This document shows, piece by piece, positions 30,526 through 41,690 of a stretch of DNA of 64,000 nt. The position numbers were made by a program, and so were the translations under genes. Within the stretch, counting starts at the first letter, position 1. Each line of letters begins with the position of its first letter. The notes beneath the pieces are model-generated. The model saw only the letters and a program-made list of their open reading frames with translations, did no database searches and had not been told where the DNA came from. Source of the stretch: Eutreptiella sp. 'Long Island Sound 2002'. Taxonomy: Eukaryota > Euglenozoa > Euglenophyceae > Eutreptiales > Eutreptiaceae. Location of the stretch: positions 167,903,872-167,967,871 of the forward strand of contig OZ038380.1 of NCBI GenBank assembly GCA_964036045.1, given 5' to 3'.

Positions 30526-30712
30526 GGCTACGGTCTTGTCTAAGCTGCAGTAGGTTCTAGGCACCTTATTGATTTGGCACAATTTGGGACCAAATTTAAT
30601 TCGGGACCAAATGCAGTGCGGCCACATAAGACATGGGTTTGGTGACGAATTTGCCAGCTTCATGGGGTCATGGACACATGTTTTTGTGAGTGTTTGCCCA
30701 CTTGAACCCACA
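30526..30712 (+). repeat. MITE-associated repeat, copy of 10280-10457
   Basis: GTCTTGTCTAAGCTGCAGTA, TTTGGTGACGAATTTGCC, GGGGTCATGGACACATG and TTTGCCCACTTGAACCCA occur in the same order as at 10280-10457. It directly abuts the composite element at 30728, giving a nested cluster. Confidence 0.65.
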
Positions 30713-30727
30713 TACCCCCCCCCCCCC

Positions 30728-31086
30728 CTTGCGCATGCACGGCCTTGTCTAAGCACGGGGTGGGCGTTGAACCGCCGTTTTGAGGAAATTTTGGGACCGC
30801 CGTTTTTGTGGTCCAGAATGGAGGATTGGGTGTCTGTAGAGGGTTTGTACAGGGAAAGAGGGGCTCATTCATGTCTGTGATGGTGCATTCTGTTCATAAC
30901 AACATTGTACTAAACATTGGAACCCCATGCTGCTTGTTCTGATGTGATTTTCAGCCACGGCTAACAATGTTATTCCCGGTCCGGCTGTCACATGTGCCAC
31001 GCGCATGCACGGCCTTGTCTAAGCACGGGGTGGGCGTTGAACCGCCGTTTTGGCCTGACTTCTGGGACCGCGGCCGTGCTTGCGCA
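30728..31086 (+). mobile_element. composite MITE-like element, copy 2
   Basis: The left unit (30728-30810) has GCGCATGCACGGCCTTGTCT and GAACCGCCGTTTTG. The spacer has GGGAAAGAGGGGCTCATTCATG, CATAACAACATTGTACT and TCTGATGTGATTTTCAGCC. The right unit (31001-31086) has inverted ends GCGCATGCACGGCC and GGCCGTGCTTGCGC. The spacer words match those of 14328-14640, showing a shared composite origin. Confidence 0.6.
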
Positions 31087-31188
31087 AGGGGGGTGGGGTA
31101 GCTCTGATTTTTGGGATATTTATGCATTACATCCCCCTTTCCTGCACGTGTGTGTCGGCAGTTGTGCGTGGTATGCGTAAGCTACGGC

Positions 31189-31253
31189 CTTGTCTAAGCG
31201 ACAGTAGGCGTAGGGACCGTGTCAATTTGGGGCTTTCCCGTAGCTCAGACAAG
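31189..31253 (+). mobile_element. MITE-like element, CTTGTCTAAGC family
   Basis: The 65-bp element runs from CTTGTCTAAGCGACAGTAGG to GTAGCTCAGACAAG, with core GGCGTAGGGACCGTGTCAAT. It has the same length and core as 10551-10615. The ends are imperfect inverted repeats. Confidence 0.6.
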
Positions 31254-32337
31254 GGCGATGTATTTGCAGTGCTCGGCAGTTCCTGTTTCTGATGTGTTGA
31301 GGGAGCACAAGAGAAGTGGGGGATTCGGGAATGGCATGCTGAGAGATCGATGCTCCTCCTTGGCAACCTTTCGCTTTCGGGGGGCTGGAGATGAAGAAGT
31401 GTTGGGACCTCAGAAAGACTGGCTTTCAAGGGGCATGGCGCGGGCAAGGGGCGCGGAGCTACGGGAGATCGGGGCAACAGGCCGGAAATGTCTGGTGGTA
31501 TGATTGGGGCGAGATTTGCCCCCCACCACCTCTTGGGGTGAAGCCCTGGTCGTGCCCTGTTCCTGTAATCCTTTCTTTGGGGCGGTTTACTGATTGATGC
31601 TTTAGAAGACAGTCCCCCCCCCCTCCTTGTCCTAACACGGGCTTGTCCAAATGCGGCGACCCCGTGTCACCGCGCTTTTTGGGCTTTTTTTGGAACCAGC
31701 GTTTTGCGGTTCCAATCAAATCAAGAATGTGGGTTGCAGCTTCGTGCGGGCTGCAGGAGGGGTCAGTATGGGAGCGGAGCAGCGCACGGCGTGAAGTCCA
31801 CCATTGACGTTGCCCACGTCCATGAGGCCAGATTAGATCACAACAATGCCACCGCTTGGCACATCAGGGGCGCACCGTCACAAGGTGCGGCAGGTGCGAA
31901 ATGACCAACGCAGCAACCGCGGCCACATCCCCTTCTGTAAAAGTGCGACCGTACTTCGTGGGCGGGGGAAGGTACGGAGTGGGGCCCGACACGACACCTC
32001 TCCCAAGGTGCTGCGTCCATGTGCGTACAGGCCCCTGGGACCGACTAGTGGGATGCCAAGAGGATGGTGGTGCTATAGTGCAGGGCTCCGGCACAGAGCC
32101 TTGCTGCAGGGGCAGTGCAATGGCCAGTCTGGGGCGTCCGGGCCTTGCTCGGGCGCGCTGCGGCCGCGTGTTGCACATGTGCCGTCAGAGGGGGTGCCTT
32201 TTCTTGTGACGTCTTGCCATGGAAAGTGCAGAGCGCCTACACGCGGGCCCCTAACCCGGGGCACACAGGCAGTGGCTTAGATTTTGTTGAACCTCCAAGG
32301 GTTTGGGCTCACAACCGGTGGTACCCCCCCTTCCCCC

Positions 32338-32487
32338 TTAAGCAAGCACTGCCTTGTATAAGCGCGCGGGCCCGTCTGACCGTCGTTTTTCTGACCGCTC
32401 TTTTAGGTTTCCTCTTATGGGCCCTGCCTTGTCTAAGCACGGAGACCCGTCTGACCGTTGTTTTCCTGACTTTCAGCGTGCGCAAGG
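32338..32487 (+). mobile_element. MITE-like element pair, GGTCTGACCGTCG family
   Basis: CTTAAGCAAGCACTGCCTTG...CCGTCTGACCGTCGTTTTTC is followed by a second unit GCCTTGTCTAAGCACGGAGA...CTGACCGTTGTTTTCC. It ends GCGTGCGCAAGG plus a G run. Units are related to those in the composite elements at 14328 and 30728. Confidence 0.5.
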
Positions 32488-33048
32488 GGGAGGGGGGGGG
32501 GGGGGTAAGAAACCCGCAGGAGTTTTGCATGCGACCCAGACCTCCTCTTTCTCAGATGAGGATGGTTTTGAAGGAGGTGCTTTTTGGTGTGGGGTCGGGC
32601 GGGGGGTGGCTGCTGGGGTGGCAGTCTGCTGGCAGTGGTTGGCCATTCGGGGTAGAACGCAGCGGCACTTGGCGGTTGCCTGGCGCTTGATTTTGATTGA
32701 TGATCGGCACTTCGCTGACGTGAGCGATCAGCCCGACACAGTTGACGTGTCCCGGGGGTTTGTGCGTCCCGGATTCCGGCGCCTATCCCCCCCCCCCCCC
32801 CACCCGCATTCAACATGGCCCTATCGCCCTGTCTTTTAATGACCACAAACGTGGCGCAGTCCGGGTGGAGGGTTGCCGGGTTTTTCAGGGCATCGTATCC
32901 ATCATTGAGTCTTTGCACAACTCGCTGGCGCCCGGCCAGGCAAGTCCAGCTAGCACCCCCCCCCCCCGCCCCGCCTTGAAACCCCCCAGCCCCCCCTTGC
33001 AACAGCGCCCATATGCAACAGTATCATGGACAGGAACAGGCGCTAGTC

Positions 33049-33262
33049 TCCCCCCCCCCCTTGCAATTCCCCCTCCCATTGGGGGGGGGGGGGGCGTTAC
33101 TTGGCCCAAAAAGCATAGGGAATACGAGGTGCCAAAGGCACTAAAGATGATTTTTCTTTGGGTTAGAATAAAACTGCGGTAGTTCTAGTGCTACCATTGT
33201 GTGGTGCAACCCTCCCCCCCCCTTTGGGGGGGACCGTCACAACATTGGGGGGGGGGGATTTG
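33049..33262 (+). repeat. ~215-bp C/G-bounded repeat, copy 3
   Basis: A C run, TTGCAATTCCCCCTCCCATT, a G run, GGCGTTACTTGGCCC, AAAAGCATAGGGAATACGAG, TTTCTTTGGGTTAGAATAAA, ATTGTGTGGTGCAACCC, C run, GGGACCGTCACAACATTG, G run. The same word order appears at 11359-11590 and 11919-12150. Confidence 0.65.
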
Positions 33263-33378
33263 AAGGGGTGGGAGGTTGTAGTCATCAGTAAAAAGTATTA
33301 GTAGAGGTAGATGCGCATGCCCACGGAGCAAAGGACATGCGCTCCGAGACATAGGAGACTCTGGTTGGGCAGGTTGAA

Positions 33379-33510
33379 GCTCCAGCACCCATAGTCGCTG
33401 GTTCGAATCCCAAGATGTTGGCGCTCCAGCACCCATAGTCGCTGGTTCGAATCCCAAGATGTTGGCGCTCCAGCACCCATAGTCGCTGGTTCGAATCCCA
33501 AGATCCGAAG
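33379..33510 (+). repeat. 44-bp tandem repeat, three copies, each with a B-box sequence
   Basis: Units start at 33379, 33423 and 33467, each reading GCTCCAGCACCCATAGTCGC followed by TGGTTCGAATCCCAAGAT. GGTTCGAATCC fits the Pol III B-box consensus in all three. There is no A box at tRNA spacing and no cloverleaf, so these are not tRNA genes. Confidence 0.75.
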
Positions 33511-34349
33511 GTCCCACTCCACAGGCGCCGGGAGTGCAGCGGCAGCCTCCGACCATGCCGAAATACCTCCTGGTCGAGAGTTCGCAGCCGGGATGTGGCG
33601 CCAATGGATGGTAATGGGCACTGCCGTGCATGAATTTGAGGGCAAGTGGTCCTCAGGAGCAGAACCCATGCCCTGAAATGCCCATAGGGTCCTGGGGGAA
33701 CCGCTGGCCTGGCCATTGGCGAGGTGCCATCACCGGCGGCTGACACTTGCTGATGCACCGCACGGTGCGAGGAGGACCATTCGTTCCGGGGGATCAAATC
33801 TTCTCCGACTAGTTGAGGGCAAGCATCCCCCCTTGTCCAAGCCACACACCCATGTCCAAGCAACAGTAGGCATTGGTGCCGTCAATTTTTGCGCCTTGGA
33901 ATTTGGTGGTGCGTCTTTCAATTGGGCCTGCTGCGTCTATGTGTGCTGTCTGATACCTGGGGTTGGAGATGCATGAAGTTCATCGTCTGTGTCAAGGAAG
34001 CTGATCGGGGCATCATGGCTTTGGTGGCATATTTCGCCCCTCGGTTTTCAGGCTAGCACCATGTAGAGCATAAGCAACACCCTTGTCCAGGCAACACTAG
34101 GCCTTGGTTTCTGGTCATATACCGTTGCATGGACAAGAGGGGGGGGGCTCAGACGCCATCTCAACGCTGTCTCAACTCTCTCAACCTGCTGCAACCCGTC
34201 TCCGCCCCATCTCAGCCGGTCTCAACTAGTCGGACAGGGTTTCCATCCTCCGGGATGCGGCCCCTTGGCAGTCGGGCCCCGGCCAGCCCCGGCGTCGGCT
34301 TTCCCTTCAGGTCGCCCAACCGGATTTGTTATGACAACCTCCGATCCCA

Positions 34350-34511
34350 ATGCCGTATGACATACTGAGCATTAGCATCCCCGACAGCATCCCGCTGCCC
34401 AGCGCGCGCTGCCAGAATGTGGTGCACTACACCGCGCAGTTCATCTTCCAGACCTCCGAGGCACTGGAGGGCCAGGTCCTGCAGCGCCAACGCGGCACGG
34501 GCAGCAAGAAG
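34350..34511 (+). CDS. SWAP-like (two-SURP) splicing factor, exon 1 of ~11
   Basis: This exon opens a protein of about 631 residues assembled from 11 exons with GT-AG junctions and consistent phases. It encodes residues 1-54: LSISIPDSIPLPSAR, then VVHYTAQFIFQTSEALEGQV, the first half of SURP module 1. SFSWAP proteins show the same layout (a short VPxDxxLPP-type lead, SURP1, about 200 residues, SURP2, acidic and basic tails); they regulate alternative splicing in the nucleus. An in-frame TGA at 34332 makes ATG 34350 the likely start unless an acceptor lies between. The DRY_EERY domain normally ahead of SURP1 is missing, so upstream exons may be unrecognised or the gene may be truncated. Donor AAG|GTCCTC follows. 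SF3A1 is less likely given the long SURP1-SURP2 spacing. Confidence 0.6.
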
Positions 34512-34668
34512 GTCCTCGCCGCCCCCTCCGCGCCTTTGCTGGCCCCGGGCCCTTTCACCGCCAGGGGCCGCCAGCGCGTGGGGGGGGGACTGCACTGACC
34601 CCTGGTCCGACACAACGAGGGCGCTCTTGCCACGGTGCGTGCGGTGCACGGCCGCGCGCTCCCGCCCG

Positions 34669-35067
34669 TCAGATGGGTGTTCGACTTTTACTGTGCTTGT
34701 CGGGAGGACACCGGGATTGGGGCAACCAGCCAAACTTGAGGTGTATCTCGGGACCCGCCCGGTGATAGCTGCAACCATCCGGAGGCCTCTGGTAAAGAAC
34801 AAAAACTATCCAAAGGCCTCTGGGTTTTATTGGCCACCATAACAAAAAGCCTTGGAAGACAGGTCTTGTGCTTGCAACTGAGCTTTTCTCACCGCGGTCG
34901 CTAAACTCACTTTCCACCGCCGGAACGTGCCTCAGATCAGACAAAGTCGTACACAGCACCATTCGGTCCAACTCTTGCCTTTTTGCATGCCTGGGTGTCA
35001 ACCCGTCAATAGGCACGCGTAGGACATCCAGATGCGTGTTCAGGTCACCTAGCACATCCATGAGCAT
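34669..35067 (-). CDS. uncharacterised minus-strand ORF inside intron 1
   Basis: This 132-codon frame reads MLMDVLGDLNTHLDVLRVP, then IDGLTPRHAKRQELDR. It lacks the low-complexity look of most shadow frames, and a stop lies just upstream. I recognise no family. Base composition is more balanced than the surroundings, as in an inserted fragment. It could be a decayed transposon ORF or chance. Confidence 0.2.
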   Translation of the reverse strand: MLMDVLGDLNTHLDVLRVPIDGLTPRHAKRQELDRMVLCTTLSDLRHVPAVESEFSDRGEKSSVASTRPVFQGFLLWWPIKPRGLWIVFVLYQRPPDGCSYHRAGPEIHLKFGWLPQSRCPPDKHSKSRTPI

Positions 35068-35745
35068 GTTTACGAGACCATTTCATGGTATTCTAATAGA
35101 CTACTCCAGTAGCTCCGCACGATCTTCACACAAAATTGCTTAATTTGAGTTTTCTGGCGACTTTGGGGAAATTGCGAACAAGATTAGGAACATCGAAATC
35201 TAATTCAGCGACCTGGGGTTTCTGGGGAAACCTTTGTTTGGCTGGTTCCCTGGACCTCGCGGGAGCGCGCAGCCCCGGTGTGCGGATGCACTGTAAGTAG
35301 ATCAGTCTGCGATTGCGCAGGTTCGGGGGTGGGTGGATGGGAAGTAAAATATACTGCACACTGTGGAAGAGAGAGGCAGTGACGCCAAACGTGGTACTAG
35401 GGTTCTACGGGCTGTTTAGGGGGGTACATCTTGGGATGGTTCACTGGTGTTTGGCCACCAATGGTTGCCACGGTGCGGTGAGGGCGGTGCAACAACCCCC
35501 TCACGGTCCTGGTCTCGGTGGCCTCCTTGGACCCAAGGGGCGCCGGACTTCGGGATCGAGGCCCCCGGTCCCCCTCTGGTCGCCGGCCGCCGGGTCATTC
35601 GGTGCGCGTGGCCTGTCCTGCCGGTCACGGCGGCGTGGCCAACGGCACTTGCGGAATGCAGAGGAGGAGCGGAAGGAGGATCCGATGCGGACGCAGGCGG
35701 AGTGACGCTCCCCACTTGACGCGGGGAGGAACCCGCAACGTTATT

Positions 35746-35803
35746 GCATTAGGCTCTGGCCGTACCTGCCCCACAGCTGTCATTGCCTTCTGTCCATCCT
35801 GCC
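35746..35803 (-). repeat. GACAGAAGGCGATGACAG repeat, inverted copy
   Basis: The reverse complement of this segment (GCATTAGGCTCTGGCCGTAC...GTCATTGCCTTCTGTCCATC on the + strand) matches 15990-16050 and 17276-17345. It marks a family spread across both spliced genes. Confidence 0.6.
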
Positions 35804-37985
35804 GTCCTGCGGCGCTTCCACAGTCCGTTTAAGGGGGGGGGGGGGTCCGAGGGCCAGAAAGAAGGGGCGGGGGGTGCCCCCGCAAGTGGAGCCGAGTTGT
35901 TAAAATGGGTGAAGCCACGCCCCTGAGGGGCCCATCATTGAGTGATCGCCCCTGCGACGGGGAGGCAAAAGCCCTTTTGTGGAAGGACTGCACACTTGGG
36001 GGGGGGGGGGGCGCATGCGTCGTACTCATCCATGGGCCATCCACCGCCGGGGGCGCTCTGGTCATCAGGGCCTCTGACCTCTCGACAGGGCCATCTCCTG
36101 ACCATTGGAGGCCTCTAAACGGAGCCCTGCCCCCATCTGGGCCTGAGAGGCGAACCCCCGTGGGTGCTGCTTCGCCCCCGCGGCTACGGAAATGACGAGT
36201 GACAGCCGCCCCCCCCCCGCCCTCCCGGACCGCGACACTGGCATGGGCCCGGGGCGCCGGCATGAACACAGGTCCTCGGACCACCGGGGGCCGAGGACAA
36301 CAGTACCGCAGGAGAGTGTTTGCACACGGGGGGTGCGGCCCCTTGCGTTCCAACGCCGCCCCCCACCTCCCACCCCCTATCCCCCATCCCCCAGACCACA
36401 CCCTCAGGCCCAGTTTAGTTGGGGGCAGCCAACGGAGCCAAGGGTCCGGGACCGGCGCTGAAGGCACCACAAACCGTTTTCTTGGCCCATCGCAGGGGGT
36501 GCGGTATTGGCATTGGAACCGTAACCCTGTGTTGATGTGCAAAGTGCCCACTGCGTTATGGGGGGGGTGAAATGTGCATGAAAGGCATGAAAAATGGTTG
36601 ACCCCCTCCACCTCCCGCTCTGGGAGCCCACCCCCCCCTTGGCAGGGGGAAAGCTTTTTGGCAAAAAAAACTTTCCCCACTTACATGTCGCCAAAATGAT
36701 CGGCGCCGATCATTTTGAAACCCAGACGCAGGGGGCCGACCCTGGACCCCCCCCCCCCTTCAAGGCCAGAGCGAGAGTGGCGGGTCCACTCCTGACCAAT
36801 CGCAGCCCCCCCTTTCAAGGGCCACTGATGAGTGGCGAACTCAAGGCAACGTTCAGCAAATCCCCACCACGTGTCAGATCCGCTACCACAGCCACTGTGG
36901 GATCATCATAACACTGGACCGCTCTGAACCCTGATTCCAAGGGGTTACCTCGAGTACTGTGACGTGAGCGGGCTACGCCAGCTCATCTTGGTCTGAGCCA
37001 AAAAACAAAAAAGGCAACGTTCGGTACTCGTTGAAGTCGAACTGGGTCAGTATGGCCTCAGGCCAGGGTCGTGCGGGTTACTTCAAAACCCGACATCATG
37101 GCCCTTCAACGGGCGTTCGGCCCACTTCTACGGGGGTGCGTCTCAGCCCGAGAACCCCCCCCCCCCCGCGCGTGTGTGTGTCTGTCGATTGCCATCGTAG
37201 ATGAGCGTCGCGGCAGGAACAGCGTTTGCCGTTGTAGCATCGACTCCCGGGCCGCCGCCCCGGTGCCGCCGGACGGGTAGACCCAGGGGCCGTAGCGCCG
37301 TGGGGCGTCCTGTAGCAATGGGTCTTCCGTTTGCGGAGGGCGTTGGGGGGCGCGGCCATTGCCGCGGGGTCCGGGAGCCGGTTCCCGAGTGCCCCACGGG
37401 ACGGGGCCCGGGGGGCACGTGGGGCAGAGGAAAGGGACACAAGCAAAAAGGATTACCATCGCCGGGGCGGCGCTCTGGGACACAGCGAACGCCGCAGTGG
37501 ACGGTGGGGCCCGAGGCACGCCCGCGCGCGTGACAGTCCCCCCGAGCGCGGCACAGGGGGCGCCCCGTGCGCTGCGCTGTTTTGACCCGTGTTCCCCGGT
37601 GCCCGAGGCCCGAGGCCCGCACGCAGGACTCCGCGGATTCGTACTCAGTCCAAAAAGAGTTAAGATTTCCCCCCAAAAATGCCGGATTGGTGTCCGCTTC
37701 CGCTGTTGCTGCCCCGTGGACGTCGCTTGTTCGGGGCGGTTACGGGCACGCTCACTTCCCGTGGGGCGCTGTGCGCGCGCGGTGCCGCACCGCCCCCCTC
37801 ATAGTGCGAGTGGGCGGGGGATACCGCCGTTCCCGTGTGCGCCCTGGGGAACGTGAGGGACGGCCGCAGAAGGCGCGGCCCCTCCCGCGAACTCGGCAGG
37901 TTTTCACAGCTCAGCACCGGCTTTCGCGCACCTCAGCACTTGCTCGGCACACCTGCGGGCGCTGCGTCTCTGTGCATGGCCTCAG

Positions 37986-38115
37986 GTGGAGTTCCTCGAC
38001 CCCAAGAACCCCTTCAACGCCTACTACAAGTTCCTGCTGCAGCTGCTGAAGGAGCAGCACGCGCAGAATGAGTTGCAGACCGCCGACGAGGAGTACTGCT
38101 CTGTCTTCCTTCCTG
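37986..38115 (+). CDS. SWAP-like splicing factor, exon 2 (second half of SURP1)
   Basis: The acceptor is GGCCTCAG|GTG (phase 0) and the donor CTTCCTG|GTGTGC (phase 1). It encodes residues 55-97: VEFLDPKNPFNAYYKFLLQL followed by LKEQHAQNE. FLxPxxPxxxYYxxxL is the signature C-terminal half of a SURP domain, with the double Tyr. It completes the half-domain from exon 1, which strongly supports the exon join across 3.5 kb. Confidence 0.7.
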
Positions 38116-38479
38116 GTGTGCCCCCCCCCCCCCCCACCCTCCGTGGGGGACCCGACACGGGGCAGTCAGTGACACAGGGGCAGTCCGTGGGCTCCGTTGG
38201 CACACCCTCCCGAGAGGGAAAGGAAGGGGATGGAGGGGGCTAAGGATAGGCCAGACCTGAGGGTAAGTGCACGAGGGGGTGAGAGGCCCATCATGGGCAC
38301 CGCCGCCTGCGGAGGGAGAGGGTTCGAGGGAAGGGCAGGGGGAAGGGGCGAGAGGCCAACAGGCGCCGCCGGCTGCAGACAGCTTCAGACAGCAATCGAT
38401 GCAGGCGTCATGCCAAACCTCCCGCGGTCGGGTCTGTTTGCGCTCATTGGGGGGAGGGGGTGTAGTGAACGAGGTGTCT

Positions 38480-38565
38480 AGGGCAAATGGGGAAAATTGG
38501 GGGCAAACATGGGGACACTAGGGGAAATTGGAGGGGAAATGGGGGGTAAGTAGGGGAGGGTGGGG
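38480..38565 (+). repeat. AAATGGGG-type minisatellite
   Basis: Degenerate units of AAATGGGG/AAATTGGGG run across about 85 bp. A similar G-rich array occurs in another intron of the same gene at 55187-55250, with its C-rich complement at 55378-55412. G runs of four or more at short spacing could form G-quadruplexes in the transcript. Confidence 0.6.
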
Positions 38566-39779
38566 GGACAATGTGGGGGACATGTTGGTGAATGGCTTCA
38601 CAAGCATGTGGTGCATGATTGGTTGTGCGTAGTGTGCGTGGTGTGCTTGTGTGTTGTGCAATTGAGTGTAGAGCATGTTCATGTTACCTCTTCTACATAG
38701 TTTTACCTCCCACCTGCTCTGCCCTTGCTCTACCCATGGCTGATGAAGTGTGCGCATGGAAGGGTGTGTGTTCAATCCCCATCAAGGTCATCCGGGACGC
38801 TGCCACAAAAGTGGGTATGCCGGGTGGCTACCCAAGCAGATGCCTTACAGAAGGGCGGGCCTGGGGACATTGGAAAACCAAGAAATTTGTGTGGGCAGCC
38901 CCCCTTTCCGGTCTATGCACTAGGGCAAATGGGCTCCCAAGGGGGCAGGGGCACAACCTGCTTATGCAGTTTTCCCGCCTTGGCAGCTCAAAAATGGAAA
39001 TTTCCGAAACTGATTTTTTTGATACTTTGACCATCCAAAATGGTCAAATCTCCTATGGAAAGCATGTTTTAGCCCCTCTCCATGTGTTTTTCACCCTATT
39101 TGGGTGTTGGCGGGGCGGGGGGGCTCCCAAGGGGGCTGGGGTACAACCCGCTTATGCACTTTTCTAGCCTCGGTCGTCCCTCTCCCCTCTTCGAGGTGCC
39201 TTGCCGAAGGCAATAGAATTTGTGTGGGCAGCCCCCCTTTCCGGTCTATGCACTGGGGCAAATGCGCACGCGACCCCCTTATCCAGTTCGTACACCATGG
39301 GGTGTGTGCACGCACCCACCTACTTTCCGGTCTGTACGCCAGTGAATTTGTGCACCACAATGACCTGGCGCAGGTCACGCCACAGGACTCCTTTTTTTGG
39401 GGGGGTCCCCGAGATCCGAGATGGCAAGGGTTATGTAGCCCGTTTGATTTCCATTCCCCCCCACCCTTTTTGGGTGGTCCCCCGAGATGGAAGGGGGTAT
39501 GTAGCCAGTTTTGCCCACCTTCGGGCCCCCAAGACTGCAGGGTTTATGTCGCCACGTTGATTCCCACCTCCTGTTGACACTGGACAAGGCGGTTGTGTGG
39601 GCGACCACATGGTGTTGGAGGAGGCACTCAACGGCCTCCGAGCGAACGAGCGGCCGGAGGCTTGCAGTGTGCTTGGTTTCGACAGCATTCCACCTTAACC
39701 ACTGGAGGTTGTGGCGTGCTGTGCCGTGTGACGCTACAGGCCGCCGAGGCATGGGGTTTGCATCCCCTTGGTTGGTGTT

Positions 39780-39895
39780 TTTGGAATATTTTTTTTGGAA
39801 TTTTTTGGAATTTTTTTTGCAATTTTTTTTGACTTTTTTGGGATTTTTTTTGAATTTTTTTTGAAATTTTTTTTGAAATTTTTTTTTGAATTTGG
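39780..39895 (+). repeat. T-rich microsatellite (TTTTTTTGGAA)n
   Basis: About 115 bp of T runs separated by GGAAT, GAAT or GGGAT; the most AT-rich simple repeat in the window. It sits in intron 2 of the SWAP-like gene. Confidence 0.85.
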
Positions 39896-40448
39896 AACCA
39901 TCACATTGATTCTCCAACACGGTCTGCAATCTCCTCAATGTGCACAGGTTTGCGCCACCTTTTGAGTCAACCAAATATTTTCCGCACCTTCCTGCACATG
40001 AGTTCCCCATTTCCCCCGATTCCCCCCGTTTTTCCATTTCCCGCCATCTTTCGTGGGACCGCCAGGATGCCCGTGCTGCAGCACAGGTCCAGGGCCCCAC
40101 CACCCACAGGACAGGCCAGTCTATGCAGCAGTCATGGATTTGTTCCTCGGGGTAACCCCTGTCCACGCACAGCGCACCCCACCCCAGGCATTCCAAGCCT
40201 TATAGACCCTCCCCCCTAAGCCCTTGCGGCGAGTCCCGCTCTCGGTCAGTCTCAGACATGCCCTCATCCAGTCGCGTGCTCCTCTCCCACAGTCGCGTGC
40301 TCCTCTCCCACAGAGGTGTGTATCCGGAACTGCCAGGTCGCAGCGGAACCGAAAAACGCCGCGGGCGATCCCACAGAAGGTGCGCGCTTGTGGAACGTGA
40401 ACTTGCCACTGGCATTCCGCACAGGCGCGTGCGCGTGCGTCGCACATG

Positions 40449-41690
<1,242 letters not shown>

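Larger units (their letters stand above)
26364..34349. other. 8-kb intergenic region, repeat-rich
   Basis: No convincing gene lies between the NUBPL-like stop and the SWAP-like first exon. The part at 26364-28760 is very GC-rich with C/G runs, and its long frames are shadows. A segment at 26500-26720 carries CAACCGACAGTAACCGC words related to the inverted-repeat arms at 45264 and 46842. Also present are a tRNA-like relic (27674-27745), a degenerate CAACAAAAG stretch (29455-29560), MITE-like clusters (30526-31253 and 32338-32487) and a 44-bp tandem repeat (33379-33510). The N-terminal exon(s) of the SWAP-like gene may hide here but were not found. Confidence 0.45.
34512..37985 (+). other. intron 1 of the SWAP-like gene
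   Basis: This 3.5-kb intron includes a minus-strand ORF (34669-35067), an inverted copy of the GACAGAAGGCGATGACAG repeat (35746-35803) and C/G-run blocks. It ends ...GCATGGCCTCAG. No other gene is supported. Confidence 0.5.

Noticed and set aside
33379-33510. tandem tRNA genes
   Set aside because: Only B-box strings repeat at 44 bp. No A box lies at the proper distance and no cloverleaf can be drawn.
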